Positions 56,012-64,000 of a stretch of DNA of 64,000 bases are shown here, piece after piece; position 1 is the first letter of the stretch, and the number at the start of each line of letters is the position of its first letter. The notes beneath the pieces are model-generated. The model was not told the origin of the DNA. It was given only the letters and a program-made list of their open reading frames with translations, and did not search any database. The position numbers and the translations under genes were made by a program. The DNA lies in the NCBI RefSeq assembly GCF_002127325.2, contig NC_035448.2, positions 61,119,751 to 61,183,750 on the forward strand, given 5' to 3'. The DNA comes from Helianthus annuus (taxonomy: Eukaryota > Streptophyta > Magnoliopsida > Asterales > Asteraceae).

Positions 56012-58232
56012 CTACTCCAGCTGCTTTCTCTTCAGTTACCTCATCATCTTCCCATACCTTCATACTTTCAACCGTCGGATAAATCCTGTCAATGACATAG
56101 GAAGTACATGAGTAACTTTTTAACAAACGATTAACTCTTTCTGTTTCAATTCTTTGCAGCTCAAGCTTTTGTTCCAAAACAGCACATTTTTCAATATAAT
56201 TGTTTACAACTTTCTGCTTTGTCATGAAGGCTCCCTGAAGAGTCTTCATTGCTATTGCTTGTTCTTCACTCGTTTGATTGTACTGATTCATTGTTTTATT
56301 CAGCACATCGTAAGACTCCTTCAGACTGTTCAAGTTGTAAATCAACGTGCTATTCTGCTTCTTCACAATTTCACAATTCTCACACTTCACTGGAATCTTT
56401 TTCGCATCAACTTCTTCCTCAACCTTGAATTTTTGCACTTCTTTCACCTTTTGTCTTCTCACCACCGGAACCTCTTCATCATCACTGCTCACAGGTGTCT
56501 TGATCTTTTTCTTTTTCTTCTTGGCTTTTTCATCTTCACTATCACTTTCAGCAAGCAACTTCATATCAGCTTTGAATTTTCTTGCCCAATACTCCGTATC
56601 ATCATCACTATCATCTTCAATATTTGCCATGAATGCAGTGTGAGCTGGAGTTTGATCAGGGATATAATCATCCCAGGTAAAATTTTCCCAGCTAAAACCC
56701 TCTGGTAATCTCTCATCATCTTGATCAATTATCAAAGCACTACCATCCTTTCTTTTTCCATACAACCTATCATAATCACCCACACAAGCTCTTTTTTCAA
56801 AATCTTCAATCACATCTCTTCTATGTGCAGTTTGAGCTTGATGTTTATGTTGTTGAGATGATTGTTGACCAACTTGGTGATAGACGGCTTTACGATAGTA
56901 ATCATTGTTGTTGTTGAACGGATTTTGAGCCCCACTTGCTTCTCGGTTAGTGCACTCTCTCTTGAAGTGTCCTTTTTCCCTGCACCGAAAACAAGTGACT
57001 TTAGATTTATCAAAACCTAAAGTAGAAACATTTGCATCACGAAGATCATCTCTCCCCGTGATTTGTTTGAATTTCTCAGCTCTCCGTAACACGCTAGCTA
57101 GACACCATTTTATGTCCATCAGCTCCATCTCTTCAGCATCTATCTGGTCGTAGTCTTCCTTGGTTAACATTGGATTGTCAATACGACCTGCAACAAAACA
57201 AGTATAAGATTCCAAAACCATTCCTAATAAAGACATTTGGTTTTTAGCAACTTCCTCAGCATAATCTTGATCATTTTCAAGATTTAACACTATGTTGCAC
57301 CGTAATTTTCTCCCGTTCTTAGTTGCTGAAATGTTTGGATCATAAGATGAAAATGAAGTGAAACTAGTTTTGCTGTTTGATCCAGATGATGGACTTCCAG
57401 ATGAATTTTTGGCACTGTAGGCAGTCTCAACCTTTGGAGATAGATTTGATGATTTCTCATTCACACCTGCCTTATAGTATAACCCTATATCCTGTTCACC
57501 ATCAAAATCTTTCATTCTGATAACTTTACGTTGTTCCATTTCTTGAGCCTCGATCTTTTCAATAAACTTACTGAGCGTCAAATTACTAAAACCCTTCTTG
57601 TTTCTGAGCATCATAAGATATGTGCCCCATGTCTCATATGGTAATGCATCAGCAAGTTTTTCGATTAACTCATCAGTACTTTTCTCAATACTCAATCTCT
57701 TCATGTTAGCAAGCAAATTACAGTATCGTTCAATGATCTCTCTAGTACTTTCATTCTTCAACCCACGGAAAAGATCAAACTCTTTCTTTAGAAGCGATTT
57801 CTTGCTTTTAACCATCTCTTCACTTCCCCTAAACTTTGAACGCAAAGCTTTCCAAATCGAATATGATGTACCATTGTGTTGTAAAAGAACCATGATATCC
57901 TCTTTCACTGCCTGTTGGAGAAGACTTAGCATCATCTTCTCATCTTTGTACTTCTTCCTAGCATCAGCAGTTAGATCTTTTATCGGAACTGGTTCTTCAT
58001 CATCATTCAATGGTCGAACATACTTTGTCTCCACGCACTCCCAAGCGTCAAGATAGTTTGCTTGCACCCAATTCTCAAACCGACCTTCCCAACCTTTATA
58101 TTCTTCTATGTTCATGAGCCTTGGTGGTTTTTGCATTGTCCCCGTTTCGTTTTCGAGCATTGTATTTTGAGCAAAAGTAATCGGAGTCATCGGGGTAGCA
58201 AATGCGTTGAAAAATTCTTCGTCCATTCTCAC
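55959..58232 (-). CDS. gag: Element B gag, N-terminal 757 codons
   Basis: Starts MRMDEEFFNAFATPMTP. Copia-type UBN2 gag domain at about residues 45-240 (KPPRLMNIEEYKGWEGRFEN, SLLQQAVKEDIMVLLQHN, EKLADALPYETWGTYLM). Zinc knuckle CFRCREKGHFKREC at about 412-425. A Gln/His-rich stretch and an acidic part (WENFTWDDYIPDQ) follow, then a Lys-rich run and a coiled coil at about 620-705 (LNSLKESYDVLNKTMNQYN, EKCAVLEQKLELQRIETERV). The large gag with coiled coil fits Sireviruses. It would form particles and bind RNA; the enzymes must come from another element. No stop interrupts these 757 codons. Confidence 0.9.
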   Translation of the reverse strand: MRMDEEFFNAFATPMTPITFAQNTMLENETGTMQKPPRLMNIEEYKGWEGRFENWVQANYLDAWECVETKYVRPLNDDEEPVPIKDLTADARKKYKDEKMMLSLLQQAVKEDIMVLLQHNGTSYSIWKALRSKFRGSEEMVKSKKSLLKKEFDLFRGLKNESTREIIERYCNLLANMKRLSIEKSTDELIEKLADALPYETWGTYLMMLRNKKGFSNLTLSKFIEKIEAQEMEQRKVIRMKDFDGEQDIGLYYKAGVNEKSSNLSPKVETAYSAKNSSGSPSSGSNSKTSFTSFSSYDPNISATKNGRKLRCNIVLNLENDQDYAEEVAKNQMSLLGMVLESYTCFVAGRIDNPMLTKEDYDQIDAEEMELMDIKWCLASVLRRAEKFKQITGRDDLRDANVSTLGFDKSKVTCFRCREKGHFKRECTNREASGAQNPFNNNNDYYRKAVYHQVGQQSSQQHKHQAQTAHRRDVIEDFEKRACVGDYDRLYGKRKDGSALIIDQDDERLPEGFSWENFTWDDYIPDQTPAHTAFMANIEDDSDDDTEYWARKFKADMKLLAESDSEDEKAKKKKKKIKTPVSSDDEEVPVVRRQKVKEVQKFKVEEEVDAKKIPVKCENCEIVKKQNSTLIYNLNSLKESYDVLNKTMNQYNQTSEEQAIAMKTLQGAFMTKQKVVNNYIEKCAVLEQKLELQRIETERVNRLLKSYSCTSYVIDRIYPTVESMKVWEDDEVTEEKAAGVGADEKIADKKKNDKKKH

Positions 58233-58700
58233 AGCAGTCTTAAAAGCGAACCTAATTGGATGATATGATCACAACAGCGGATCTCCTGCTTATCAGAAAA
58301 GCGAACCAGTTTGATGACCAAATAAGCGAATCAGAAACTGTCCAATTAGCGGACCAGTCTGCCAACTATGAGCGAACCTGTCTACAACCTCACGAGCGAA
58401 TCTGTTAATGTTCAACCGAGCGGACCTAAACCAGTATGTATGAGCGAACCAGAATGCCAAGCAGACACAAAAGCGGACCAGACTTGAACTTTTGAAACGA
58501 ATCTGTATGACAATGTATCTACGAGCAGATCTATATGTCACTCGAGCGAACCTAACACCCAAGTGTAGGCAAAAGCGAATCAGGTTACACGTTTGGAGCG
58601 AATCTCTTGAATTATGACCCAAAGAGCGAATCTATAACGTTCGTTGGGGCGAACCTCCAAACTGTCCAGAAAAGCGGATCTCAATCGGAACTACTTTTGA
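58233..58700 (-). repeat. AGGTYCGCTY array in element B leader
   Basis: About 17 copies of GCGAACCT, GCGGACCT, GCGAATCT or close forms (complement of AGGTTCGC, AGGTCCGC, AGATTCGC) lie between the gag start and the PBS, spaced by about 15-35 bases. Confidence 0.9.
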
Positions 58701-58884
58701 CCTACATTTAGATCGAATTTTGACACCAAACTTTCCAGGGTTTGTCACAGTACTATTACGCACAATCCTTGAAATTTTGAGCTGATTTTGACCGTTGAAA
58801 GTGTCTGTAATGAAGAATGAAAGTGTAGATGAAAGAAAAACTAGATGAAATTCAGCTATTTCCTGCAGAACTCCTCCTCCTGAA

Positions 58885-58896
58885 GCTCTGATACCA
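58885..58896 (-). other. Element B primer binding site
   Basis: TGGTATCAGAGC on the minus strand, two bases from the LTR end at 58899. Confidence 0.93.
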
Positions 58897-58898
58897 CT

Positions 58899-59367
58899 TG
58901 TAGGATCGTGTGTCGACCCGAACGAGTCGTTCAGAGAAGTTTTCGTCAATTACAGGTGCGGAAAACAAGTAATCAACGTAGGAATAGCTAGCAAATCACT
59001 TTAAACACCTTTTTGTATTGATATATAACAGTTTACAATCTAATCTCGATCCGGCAGCACCTCGGTACGAGTTTTAACCAAACGTTACAAATGAATTGCT
59101 TATAGGACTATTTATAGGAGATGTAGGTTCGCTCCAATGGTCAAGGTTCGTATGAGCGAACCTACATTGGTCACATAAGCGAACCTAGCATAACATCATA
59201 AGCGAACCTATCAACATGCACTATAAGCGAACCTGACATGTCATATGAGCGAATCTCCCTCTAAACTCTCATACAATATCCTATTTTCTCATAATTCGTG
59301 CCCTGATCTAACACTCTAAGACTCTGACTCGATCCAAGACGAAGTCAACAGATGAAATGCACCAACA
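58899..59367 (-). repeat. Element B 5' LTR
   Basis: 469 bp; TATA CTATAAATAG at 59108-59117, preceded in the element sense by the GGTTCGCT array at about 59120-59255. One difference from the 3' LTR was seen (C/T in ATGAAT(C/T)GCTTATAGG). Confidence 0.95.
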
Positions 59368-59372
59368 AGGCA

Positions 59373-59449
59373 AGTTAAAGAACATCTGATGAGAAAATAA
59401 AGATCCAAAATAATGAAGTGTTTTGGCATTATCTGTTCCAGGGGGAGAT
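59373..59449 (+). other. Element C tail: last ORF codons and polypurine tract
   Basis: The last codons of the accessory ORF end at a TAA about 30 bases in. CCAGGGGGAGA (59438-59448) directly precedes LTR2. Confidence 0.75.
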
Positions 59450-59765
59450 TGTTGGGATTGAACCCTACCAGAGGAACAGATAATGAAAGCCAAAACTGGT
59501 TCACTTAAGTGGATTCATCATAAGCAGCTGTTTGCATTAAGCTTTCCCCTTGACTGTGGTTAACTGGCAACTGACAGACTTCAAAGCACTGCCCAAAAGA
59601 ACAATTGTTACTAAAGTACTGATAAATATTAAAGACTGAAGCTCAATCTACTGATGGAATCCAAGCACTGTTGAAGAACTGAAGTACTGCCCATTCAAGG
59701 TCTGATCACTCTTTGAAGAAAACACTGATGCTCAACATCAGTGGTTGACTACAACAGTGGAATTA
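59450..59765 (+). repeat. Element C LTR2, first part
   Basis: Matches 37084-37395 with about eight differences. It stops at AACAGTGGAAT, after which gypsy3 begins. Confidence 0.9.
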
Positions 59766-61872
59766 TGTGACATCCCGGAAACATAAAACTTTATATTAGA
59801 ATTATAAAGTTTAAATAAATGAGAATTTATCAATTAGGAATTTGTAACCTAGTTAACTAACAAGTCTAAAAATAACTTACAATGGGGTTAAAATAACAAA
59901 ACGTTATGTTAAATAAATTGAGGGGCCAATATTGTCAAAAACTTGAACTTAATTTACTAAAATAGTAAAAACAAAATCAAACCCCTCATTTTGAGAGGTC
60001 TGATTGATCAGAACAACCACAGGGCGACACCCCCACTCTCAAACCCTAATTCACAAGAAAAACCACGAATTGAAGGCCTAAATCAACTTGAAATCGAAAT
60101 CCGAGCATAGAATCGTGATCACCTCGTCAAAGGGATCATAAGGTATGTCAAATTAGGTCATTTTGATTCAACCCAAATTCTTGCATATGATAGAAATTTG
60201 AATGTTGAGCTTAATTAAGTGATTGTAAACATGAAATTGGGAGTGATATAGGGTTTAGGGACAAACCCTAGATGATTTCTTGTCAAATCCTTGCATGATG
60301 TTTGTATGGATCGAAATCACCATAGTGGGTGATTAATATGTCAGTAGAACTTGATAAACACTAGGATTAAGATTCTTGCCTAGTGTAAATTGTAATTTTG
60401 AGGTAATCCCTAAAATTATTGATGTTAAAAATATGTGTATGTTGTCAAATTGAAGTTGATTTGGATGATAATTTCAAGTCATGAAATTAGTTTAGATCAT
60501 GTAGAAATTTGACCCGCTAGGTGTTTGATGAAACGCCTAAATTAGGGTCAAAATGTTAAAGGTTTGGTAAAACGCAGATTTGAATATGTTAAGAAAATGA
60601 TGCGTTAAAGCTTAAGAAAGAGTTCTAAACTTGTTATGAATTGAACTCTTTAGGCAAGGAATCCGGAACGTCGAGCGGACACGCCGGAGGGGATACACGT
60701 GGAAAAGGAGTGCTTTAAAGGTACGTGACTTTAGTCTCGTTGAATTGTGCATATTTGTTAAGTTTAATGTATAGATAGAATCGAAGCGTGAAGGATGCGT
60801 TTGATGGGTTCTAAAGTGGCGTAGTTCACTCGAACATCAAACGGGTCGAAATAAAGACTTGGGATTGAGTTTGACTTGTTAATAAAGTGATGGTTTCACT
60901 AGAGAGTCAAACGGGCTGAATAGGTGTTATAAGAGGAATCACGACAATAGTGACCACGATTGTACTTGAATAAATATAGTTAAATTGATAAAGAATCGTT
61001 TGGTAGCCATCACTTTGGAGGATTTTCCATAAGATGAGCCAACGGGTCGAATAGCGGTGTAAATTGTAGCATTGGTGTCCAATTACTTAGCAAAAATGAA
61101 TCAAGCACAAAAGCATTAAGCCATGGAAATTGGTAAGGAAATGCGAGTGGTGCTAAGCCCCGGATGTTGGGTGAAAACGCCTCAAGGATCGCTATTATAC
61201 AGTAGTAAAGTTGTGTAAATATAGTGGTCGAATATCTAAATAGAGCTTTTAGTGACTAAGCCCGTAAACCAAATTTTCGGGATAACAATTATGGTAGACA
61301 CGTCGGTAATTTAAATACGGTCGTGTAGGAAAAAGAATCACTAAAAACGGGCTTACGGATCTTATCTTATGACGATTTTAAGTTGGGACTGATTATACTT
61401 GGAGCTGGGAATTTACAGCATCAGCTGAGCAAACAATCTGTGAAAAACAGGGCTTGGCGTGACGCCAAGGCCCTTGGCGTCACGCGACGCCCCCTTAATT
61501 CGTGAAAATTTTATTTTTTTATTGTTTGATCCTTGGAACTTGTTTAAACCCATTGTAGCTTTATCAAAACTAACATTTGTGGTGGTTTTGATCTTAGGTG
61601 ATGTTGGAACTAACCGGAAGATGATCGAGCTAGCTTTTGAAGAACCGAACACTAATTACAAGCTTCCGCAATGTTTTAAACTTTATTAGATTATGGTTAT
61701 GGGTTGTAAACAAATAGTTAAACAACTTTTGGATGTTTAAACTTAGCCGTTATTCGACTAAGGTTTTTGCTACTAATGAACTATATATATGGAATTCATG
61801 TTAACTAGGCATCTTTTATCTAAAACGTTTTGGAATTATTATTATATTCAAGTAAATTAGACGAGTGTTACA
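59766..61872 (+). repeat. gypsy3 5' LTR (2107 bp)
   Basis: Starts TGTGACATCCCGG and ends CGAGTGTTACA. A GGCGTGACGCC palindrome cluster is at 61448-61492 (TTGGCGTGACGCCAAGGCCC, TTGGCGTCACGCGACGCC). Its partner is missing. Confidence 0.8.
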
Positions 61873-61874
61873 AG

Positions 61875-61888
61875 TTGGTAATCAGAGC
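61875..61888 (+). other. gypsy3 primer binding site, altered
   Basis: TTGGTAATCAGAGC is like TTGGTATCAGAGC with one extra A. It is at the right distance from the LTR end. Confidence 0.7.
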
Positions 61889-62152
61889 TTCAGGTTGTCA
61901 ATAAAGTGTTCGGTTCAAGCTCGATCGATCGTCCGGTAAGAATTAACTTATTATGTTAACAAATTACATCTTATGTAAGAATGAGAAAGGAATTGAAGTG
62001 CATGGGAAGAGTGTGTTAACACACTCAAACCCGGAAAGTGCACCAAATGTGAACGGTTAAAGCAAGTTGAGAACTTGGTTAAACCGAAACAAAAGAAGTA
62101 ATGTTATAAATGAAATGTTTAACGCTTAAATGTAAACATTTCAGTTTTAAAG

Positions 62153-63406
62153 ATGACGGATATGGGAAATGACGAAGCGGTGCCAAGAGTCACCGAGCAA
62201 ATGAGAGAAGTGATTGCCGAGGAAGTAGGAAAGGCAATCGAAAATAGCTTATCCGGTTTTATTGATAAGATTCAGAATACGGTACTATCAGTTGTTGATG
62301 AGAGAATCAAGAAATTGGAAGATGATGCTAATGTAGCCAAGGAAAAAGCTGTAGAACGCAAGGGCTGCTCGTACAAAGAGTTTATGGCATGTAAACCGCC
62401 ACTCTATCACGGAGAGGTGGATCCGATAGTATGCCAGAGATGGTTAAGTGATATTGAAGGGGTATTCGAGAGAACCCACTGTGATACAAGTGACTTCGTA
62501 GACTATGGCACGGGTCAGCTGAGAGGTCAAGCAAAAGACTGGTGGGATAATAAGAAAAAGGAAATCGGAAGTGAAGCGGCGAAAGCAATGACATGGGAGG
62601 AGTTTAAGGTACCATTCCTCAAACATCACAGTCCTAAAGCAGTTATCAATCAAATCAAAGAGGAGTTTATTCAGCTTAGACAGAAAGGTGAATCTATTGA
62701 TAAGATCACGAGGATCTTTCTTGATAAACTGAGGTTTTGCGATGAATTGGTGACCTCCGAAGAACAGAAGGTGTATTATTATTATTATAACATGCTAAGC
62801 GCAGAGTATCGGGAGTTCATGACTCCCTCAAAATATGAGACCCTCACCGAAATTATCAATACCGCTCGAGAAAGAGAAATAGAGCTAAAGAAACAAATTG
62901 AAAGGGGTGAAAGAAGGGCACAAGAGGTTAATCCAAGCCCTACGAAAAAGCCATGCACGACTGACTCATCGAAGAAGCAAGAAGGAAAGAGCAGTACGCC
63001 AAGTTGTAAAGTATGCAGGAAAGGGCACAAGGGTGAGTGTCGGTTTAAGGACAAGCCGTGTCCTATTTGTGGGAAGACAGGGCACACGGCTGCGTTGTGC
63101 CCGGGGAAAGTGTCGGTGTGCTACAAATGTTATCAGCCGGGTCACAAGAAATCTGAGTGCCCAGAGTTGGTCGGAAGGAAGGATGACAAGAGCACGCACA
63201 CAGAGGCACCAAAAGGAAAAGCAAGATCCTTCCAGTTAATAGCAGTGGAGGCAAAAAGGGAGCCCGATGTGGTCTCAGGTATATTTGCCATAAATTCAAT
63301 TCCTGCACATGTGTTATTTGATACGGGTGTGAATAAATCCTTTATTTCACATGGACTTATTCGACATCCTTCCTTTGTACTAACGAAATTACCTATGCCA
63401 TTATAG
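62153..63406 (+). CDS. gag: gypsy3 gag and protease start
   Basis: 417 codons, MTDMGNDEAVPRVTEQ. Retrotransposon gag domain at about 75-250 (YKEFMACKPPLYHGEVDP, WLSDIEGVFERTHC, KDWWDNKKKEIG, LKHHSPKAVINQIKEEF). Three Cys/His groups: CKVCRKGHKGEC, CPICGKTGHTAALC and CYKCYQPGHKKSEC (about 280-340). The protease starts with AHVLFDTGVNKSFIS (about 387-401). The TAG at 63404-63406 stops the frame in the protease, yet the following codons in the same frame are still gypsy protein. A five-residue Tyr run (about 205) comes from a TAT repeat. Confidence 0.9.
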   Translation: MTDMGNDEAVPRVTEQMREVIAEEVGKAIENSLSGFIDKIQNTVLSVVDERIKKLEDDANVAKEKAVERKGCSYKEFMACKPPLYHGEVDPIVCQRWLSDIEGVFERTHCDTSDFVDYGTGQLRGQAKDWWDNKKKEIGSEAAKAMTWEEFKVPFLKHHSPKAVINQIKEEFIQLRQKGESIDKITRIFLDKLRFCDELVTSEEQKVYYYYYNMLSAEYREFMTPSKYETLTEIINTAREREIELKKQIERGERRAQEVNPSPTKKPCTTDSSKKQEGKSSTPSCKVCRKGHKGECRFKDKPCPICGKTGHTAALCPGKVSVCYKCYQPGHKKSECPELVGRKDDKSTHTEAPKGKARSFQLIAVEAKREPDVVSGIFAINSIPAHVLFDTGVNKSFISHGLIRHPSFVLTKLPMPL

Positions 63407-63978
63407 GTAGAAATAGGTGATAACAAAAACTTTCTTGTGTGTGATATATGTCGAGATTGCAAGATAAGCATAGACGATGAGGAATATCCAATAGACTTAA
63501 TTCCTATGTCCATGGGAGAATTCCAAGTAGTGGTCGGGATGGATTGGCTATCCCGACATCATGCGAAAGTCATGTGTTTCTGCAAGGAGATAAAATTAAC
63601 ATCTCCAAGTGGGAAATCGGTTACCATATATGGCAAGAAAGGGGGTAAACCCGTTATGTGCTCAATGCTAAAAGCTCACAAGCTCATGAGGCACGGTTGT
63701 AGGGCATTCATGATAAACGCAAACGAACCAGACAAGGAATCACTAAGGATTTCCGTACCGGTGGTACGCGAATATGCCGACGTGTTTCCGGAAGACCTAC
63801 CGGGAATACCGCCAGAACGGAAGGTAGAGTTCAGAATCGAATTGATTCCGGGCGCGAAACCCGTTGCCAAGGCGCCGTACCGGCTCGCACCCTCAGAGTT
63901 GCAAGAATTAATGTCTCAAATTCAAGATCTCCTCGACAAAGGGTTTATTCGCCCAAGTGTGTCTCCGTGGGGCGCACC
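63407..63978 (+). pseudogene. pol: gypsy3 protease and RT start, after the stop
   Basis: Same frame as gag after the [72 protein letters not shown] and [16 protein letters not shown]. The RT then ends suddenly; the last 23 bases of the window belong to element C. Confidence 0.87.
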
Positions 63979-64000
63979 AGTGTCTGTATGGTCAGTAGTT
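63978..64000 (+). repeat. Element C LTR2 resumes
   Basis: CAGTGTCTGTATGGTCAGTA and three more bases match 37437-37459 of LTR1 with one mismatch in 23. About 41 bp of LTR is missing between the two parts of LTR2. Confidence 0.75.

Larger units (their letters stand above)
52129..59367 (-). mobile_element. Element B: non-autonomous, gag-only Sirevirus-like LTR retrotransposon
   Basis: 469-bp LTRs (52129-52597, 58899-59367) differ at one base by my count. TSD aggca (52124-52128, 59368-59372). PBS TGGTATCAGAGC at 58885-58896 (minus). Polypurine tracts appear as CTCCCCCT-type runs at about 52600, 52732, 52787, 53990 and 54105. Only gag is encoded (54606-58232). It is a diverged relative of element A: U5, gag, the 3' block and the motif arrays correspond. 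Confidence 0.93.
37084..63978 (+). mobile_element. Element C: non-autonomous LTR element holding three insertions
   Basis: LTR1 is 37084-37869 and LTR2 starts at 59450 after a polypurine tract CCAGGGGGAGA (59438-59448). Without the insertions (gypsy2, element B, gypsy3) the inside is about 5.7 kb and codes only for one accessory ORF. Eight differences in about 312 aligned LTR bases, by eye, make it older than A and B. Copia-like features are the methionine-tRNA PBS, short LTR and GGGGGAG tracts. LTR2 is broken by gypsy3 and resumes at about 63978, so the element runs past the right edge. Confidence 0.85.
59766..63978 (+). mobile_element. gypsy3: Ty3/gypsy element truncated in RT
   Basis: LTR 59766-61872, PBS-like site, gag, protease and the start of RT, in plus orientation. 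It lies in LTR2 of element C. The RT sequence stops at about 63978 and C LTR sequence resumes. The right part (most of pol, 3' LTR) is deleted. Confidence 0.85.

Noticed and set aside
56154..56708. 184-codon plus-strand hydrophobic frame in element B
   Set aside because: Antisense of the gag coiled coil and Lys/Glu-rich region; its apparent membrane character comes from that.

Overview
This window is plant nuclear DNA, most likely from the daisy family (Asteraceae). It consists of nested LTR retrotransposons around a low-copy island. The family call is an inference from three things: the element types (long-LTR Ty3/gypsy elements, Sirevirus-like Ty1/copia elements, and retroelement-associated accessory ORFs of a kind common in Asteraceae assemblies), a conserved plant MIR319 hairpin, and Tourist, Mutator-like and hAT-like MITEs. 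No ordinary host protein gene was recognised.

Left block (1-17395). A decayed Ty1/copia element on the minus strand (here copia1, 5' LTR 17188-17395) is split twice. Gypsy1 (minus strand; its 2.77-kb 5' LTR is 4505-7277, and it runs off the left edge) sits in the copia1 RNase H region. Element A (8667-15723, plus strand, TSD aacat, near-identical 451-bp LTRs) sits between the copia1 integrase and reverse transcriptase. Element A codes only for gag fragments. It has several polypurine tracts, a duplicated U5+PBS, and a long conserved noncoding 3' block.

Island (17396-33278). It holds two Mutator-like MITEs with 9-10 bp TSDs, a third MITE with a 10-bp TSD, a hAT-like MITE, a Tourist MITE (TSD TTA), a foldback element, two tRNA-type SINEs in opposite orientation, a PIF/Harbinger Myb/SANT gene (25292-26590, one intron) beside a broken Harbinger transposase, a minisatellite and a MIR319 gene on the minus strand (hairpin 29794-29967). 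MIR319 has a TATA box and a short ORF in its presumed leader. A degraded Sirevirus-like 3' block lies at about 31740-33110.

Right block (33279-64000). An accessory-ORF relic (33279-34179) precedes element D (LTR 34224-35894, Athila/Tat-type PBS). D is interrupted by element C (LTR1 37084-37869), which codes only for one long accessory ORF. C in turn carries three insertions: gypsy2 (43207-51848, TSD gtatt), element B (52129-59367, minus strand, TSD aggca, gag-only relative of A) and gypsy3 (59766 to about 63978), which lies inside C's second LTR. The last 23 bases of the window match C's LTR again, so gypsy3 is truncated there.

Common themes. (1) A and B are pol-less, gag-carrying elements, and C and probably D are pol-less too, so all would need enzymes supplied in trans. 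(2) Several LTR families carry their own short, often palindromic motif, repeated just upstream of the LTR TATA box and again in the transcribed leader. (3) A and B share a noncoding block of about 650 bp with a conserved hairpin that looks better preserved than their gag genes. Points 2 and 3 are the best candidates for undescribed biology. All identities were judged by eye.
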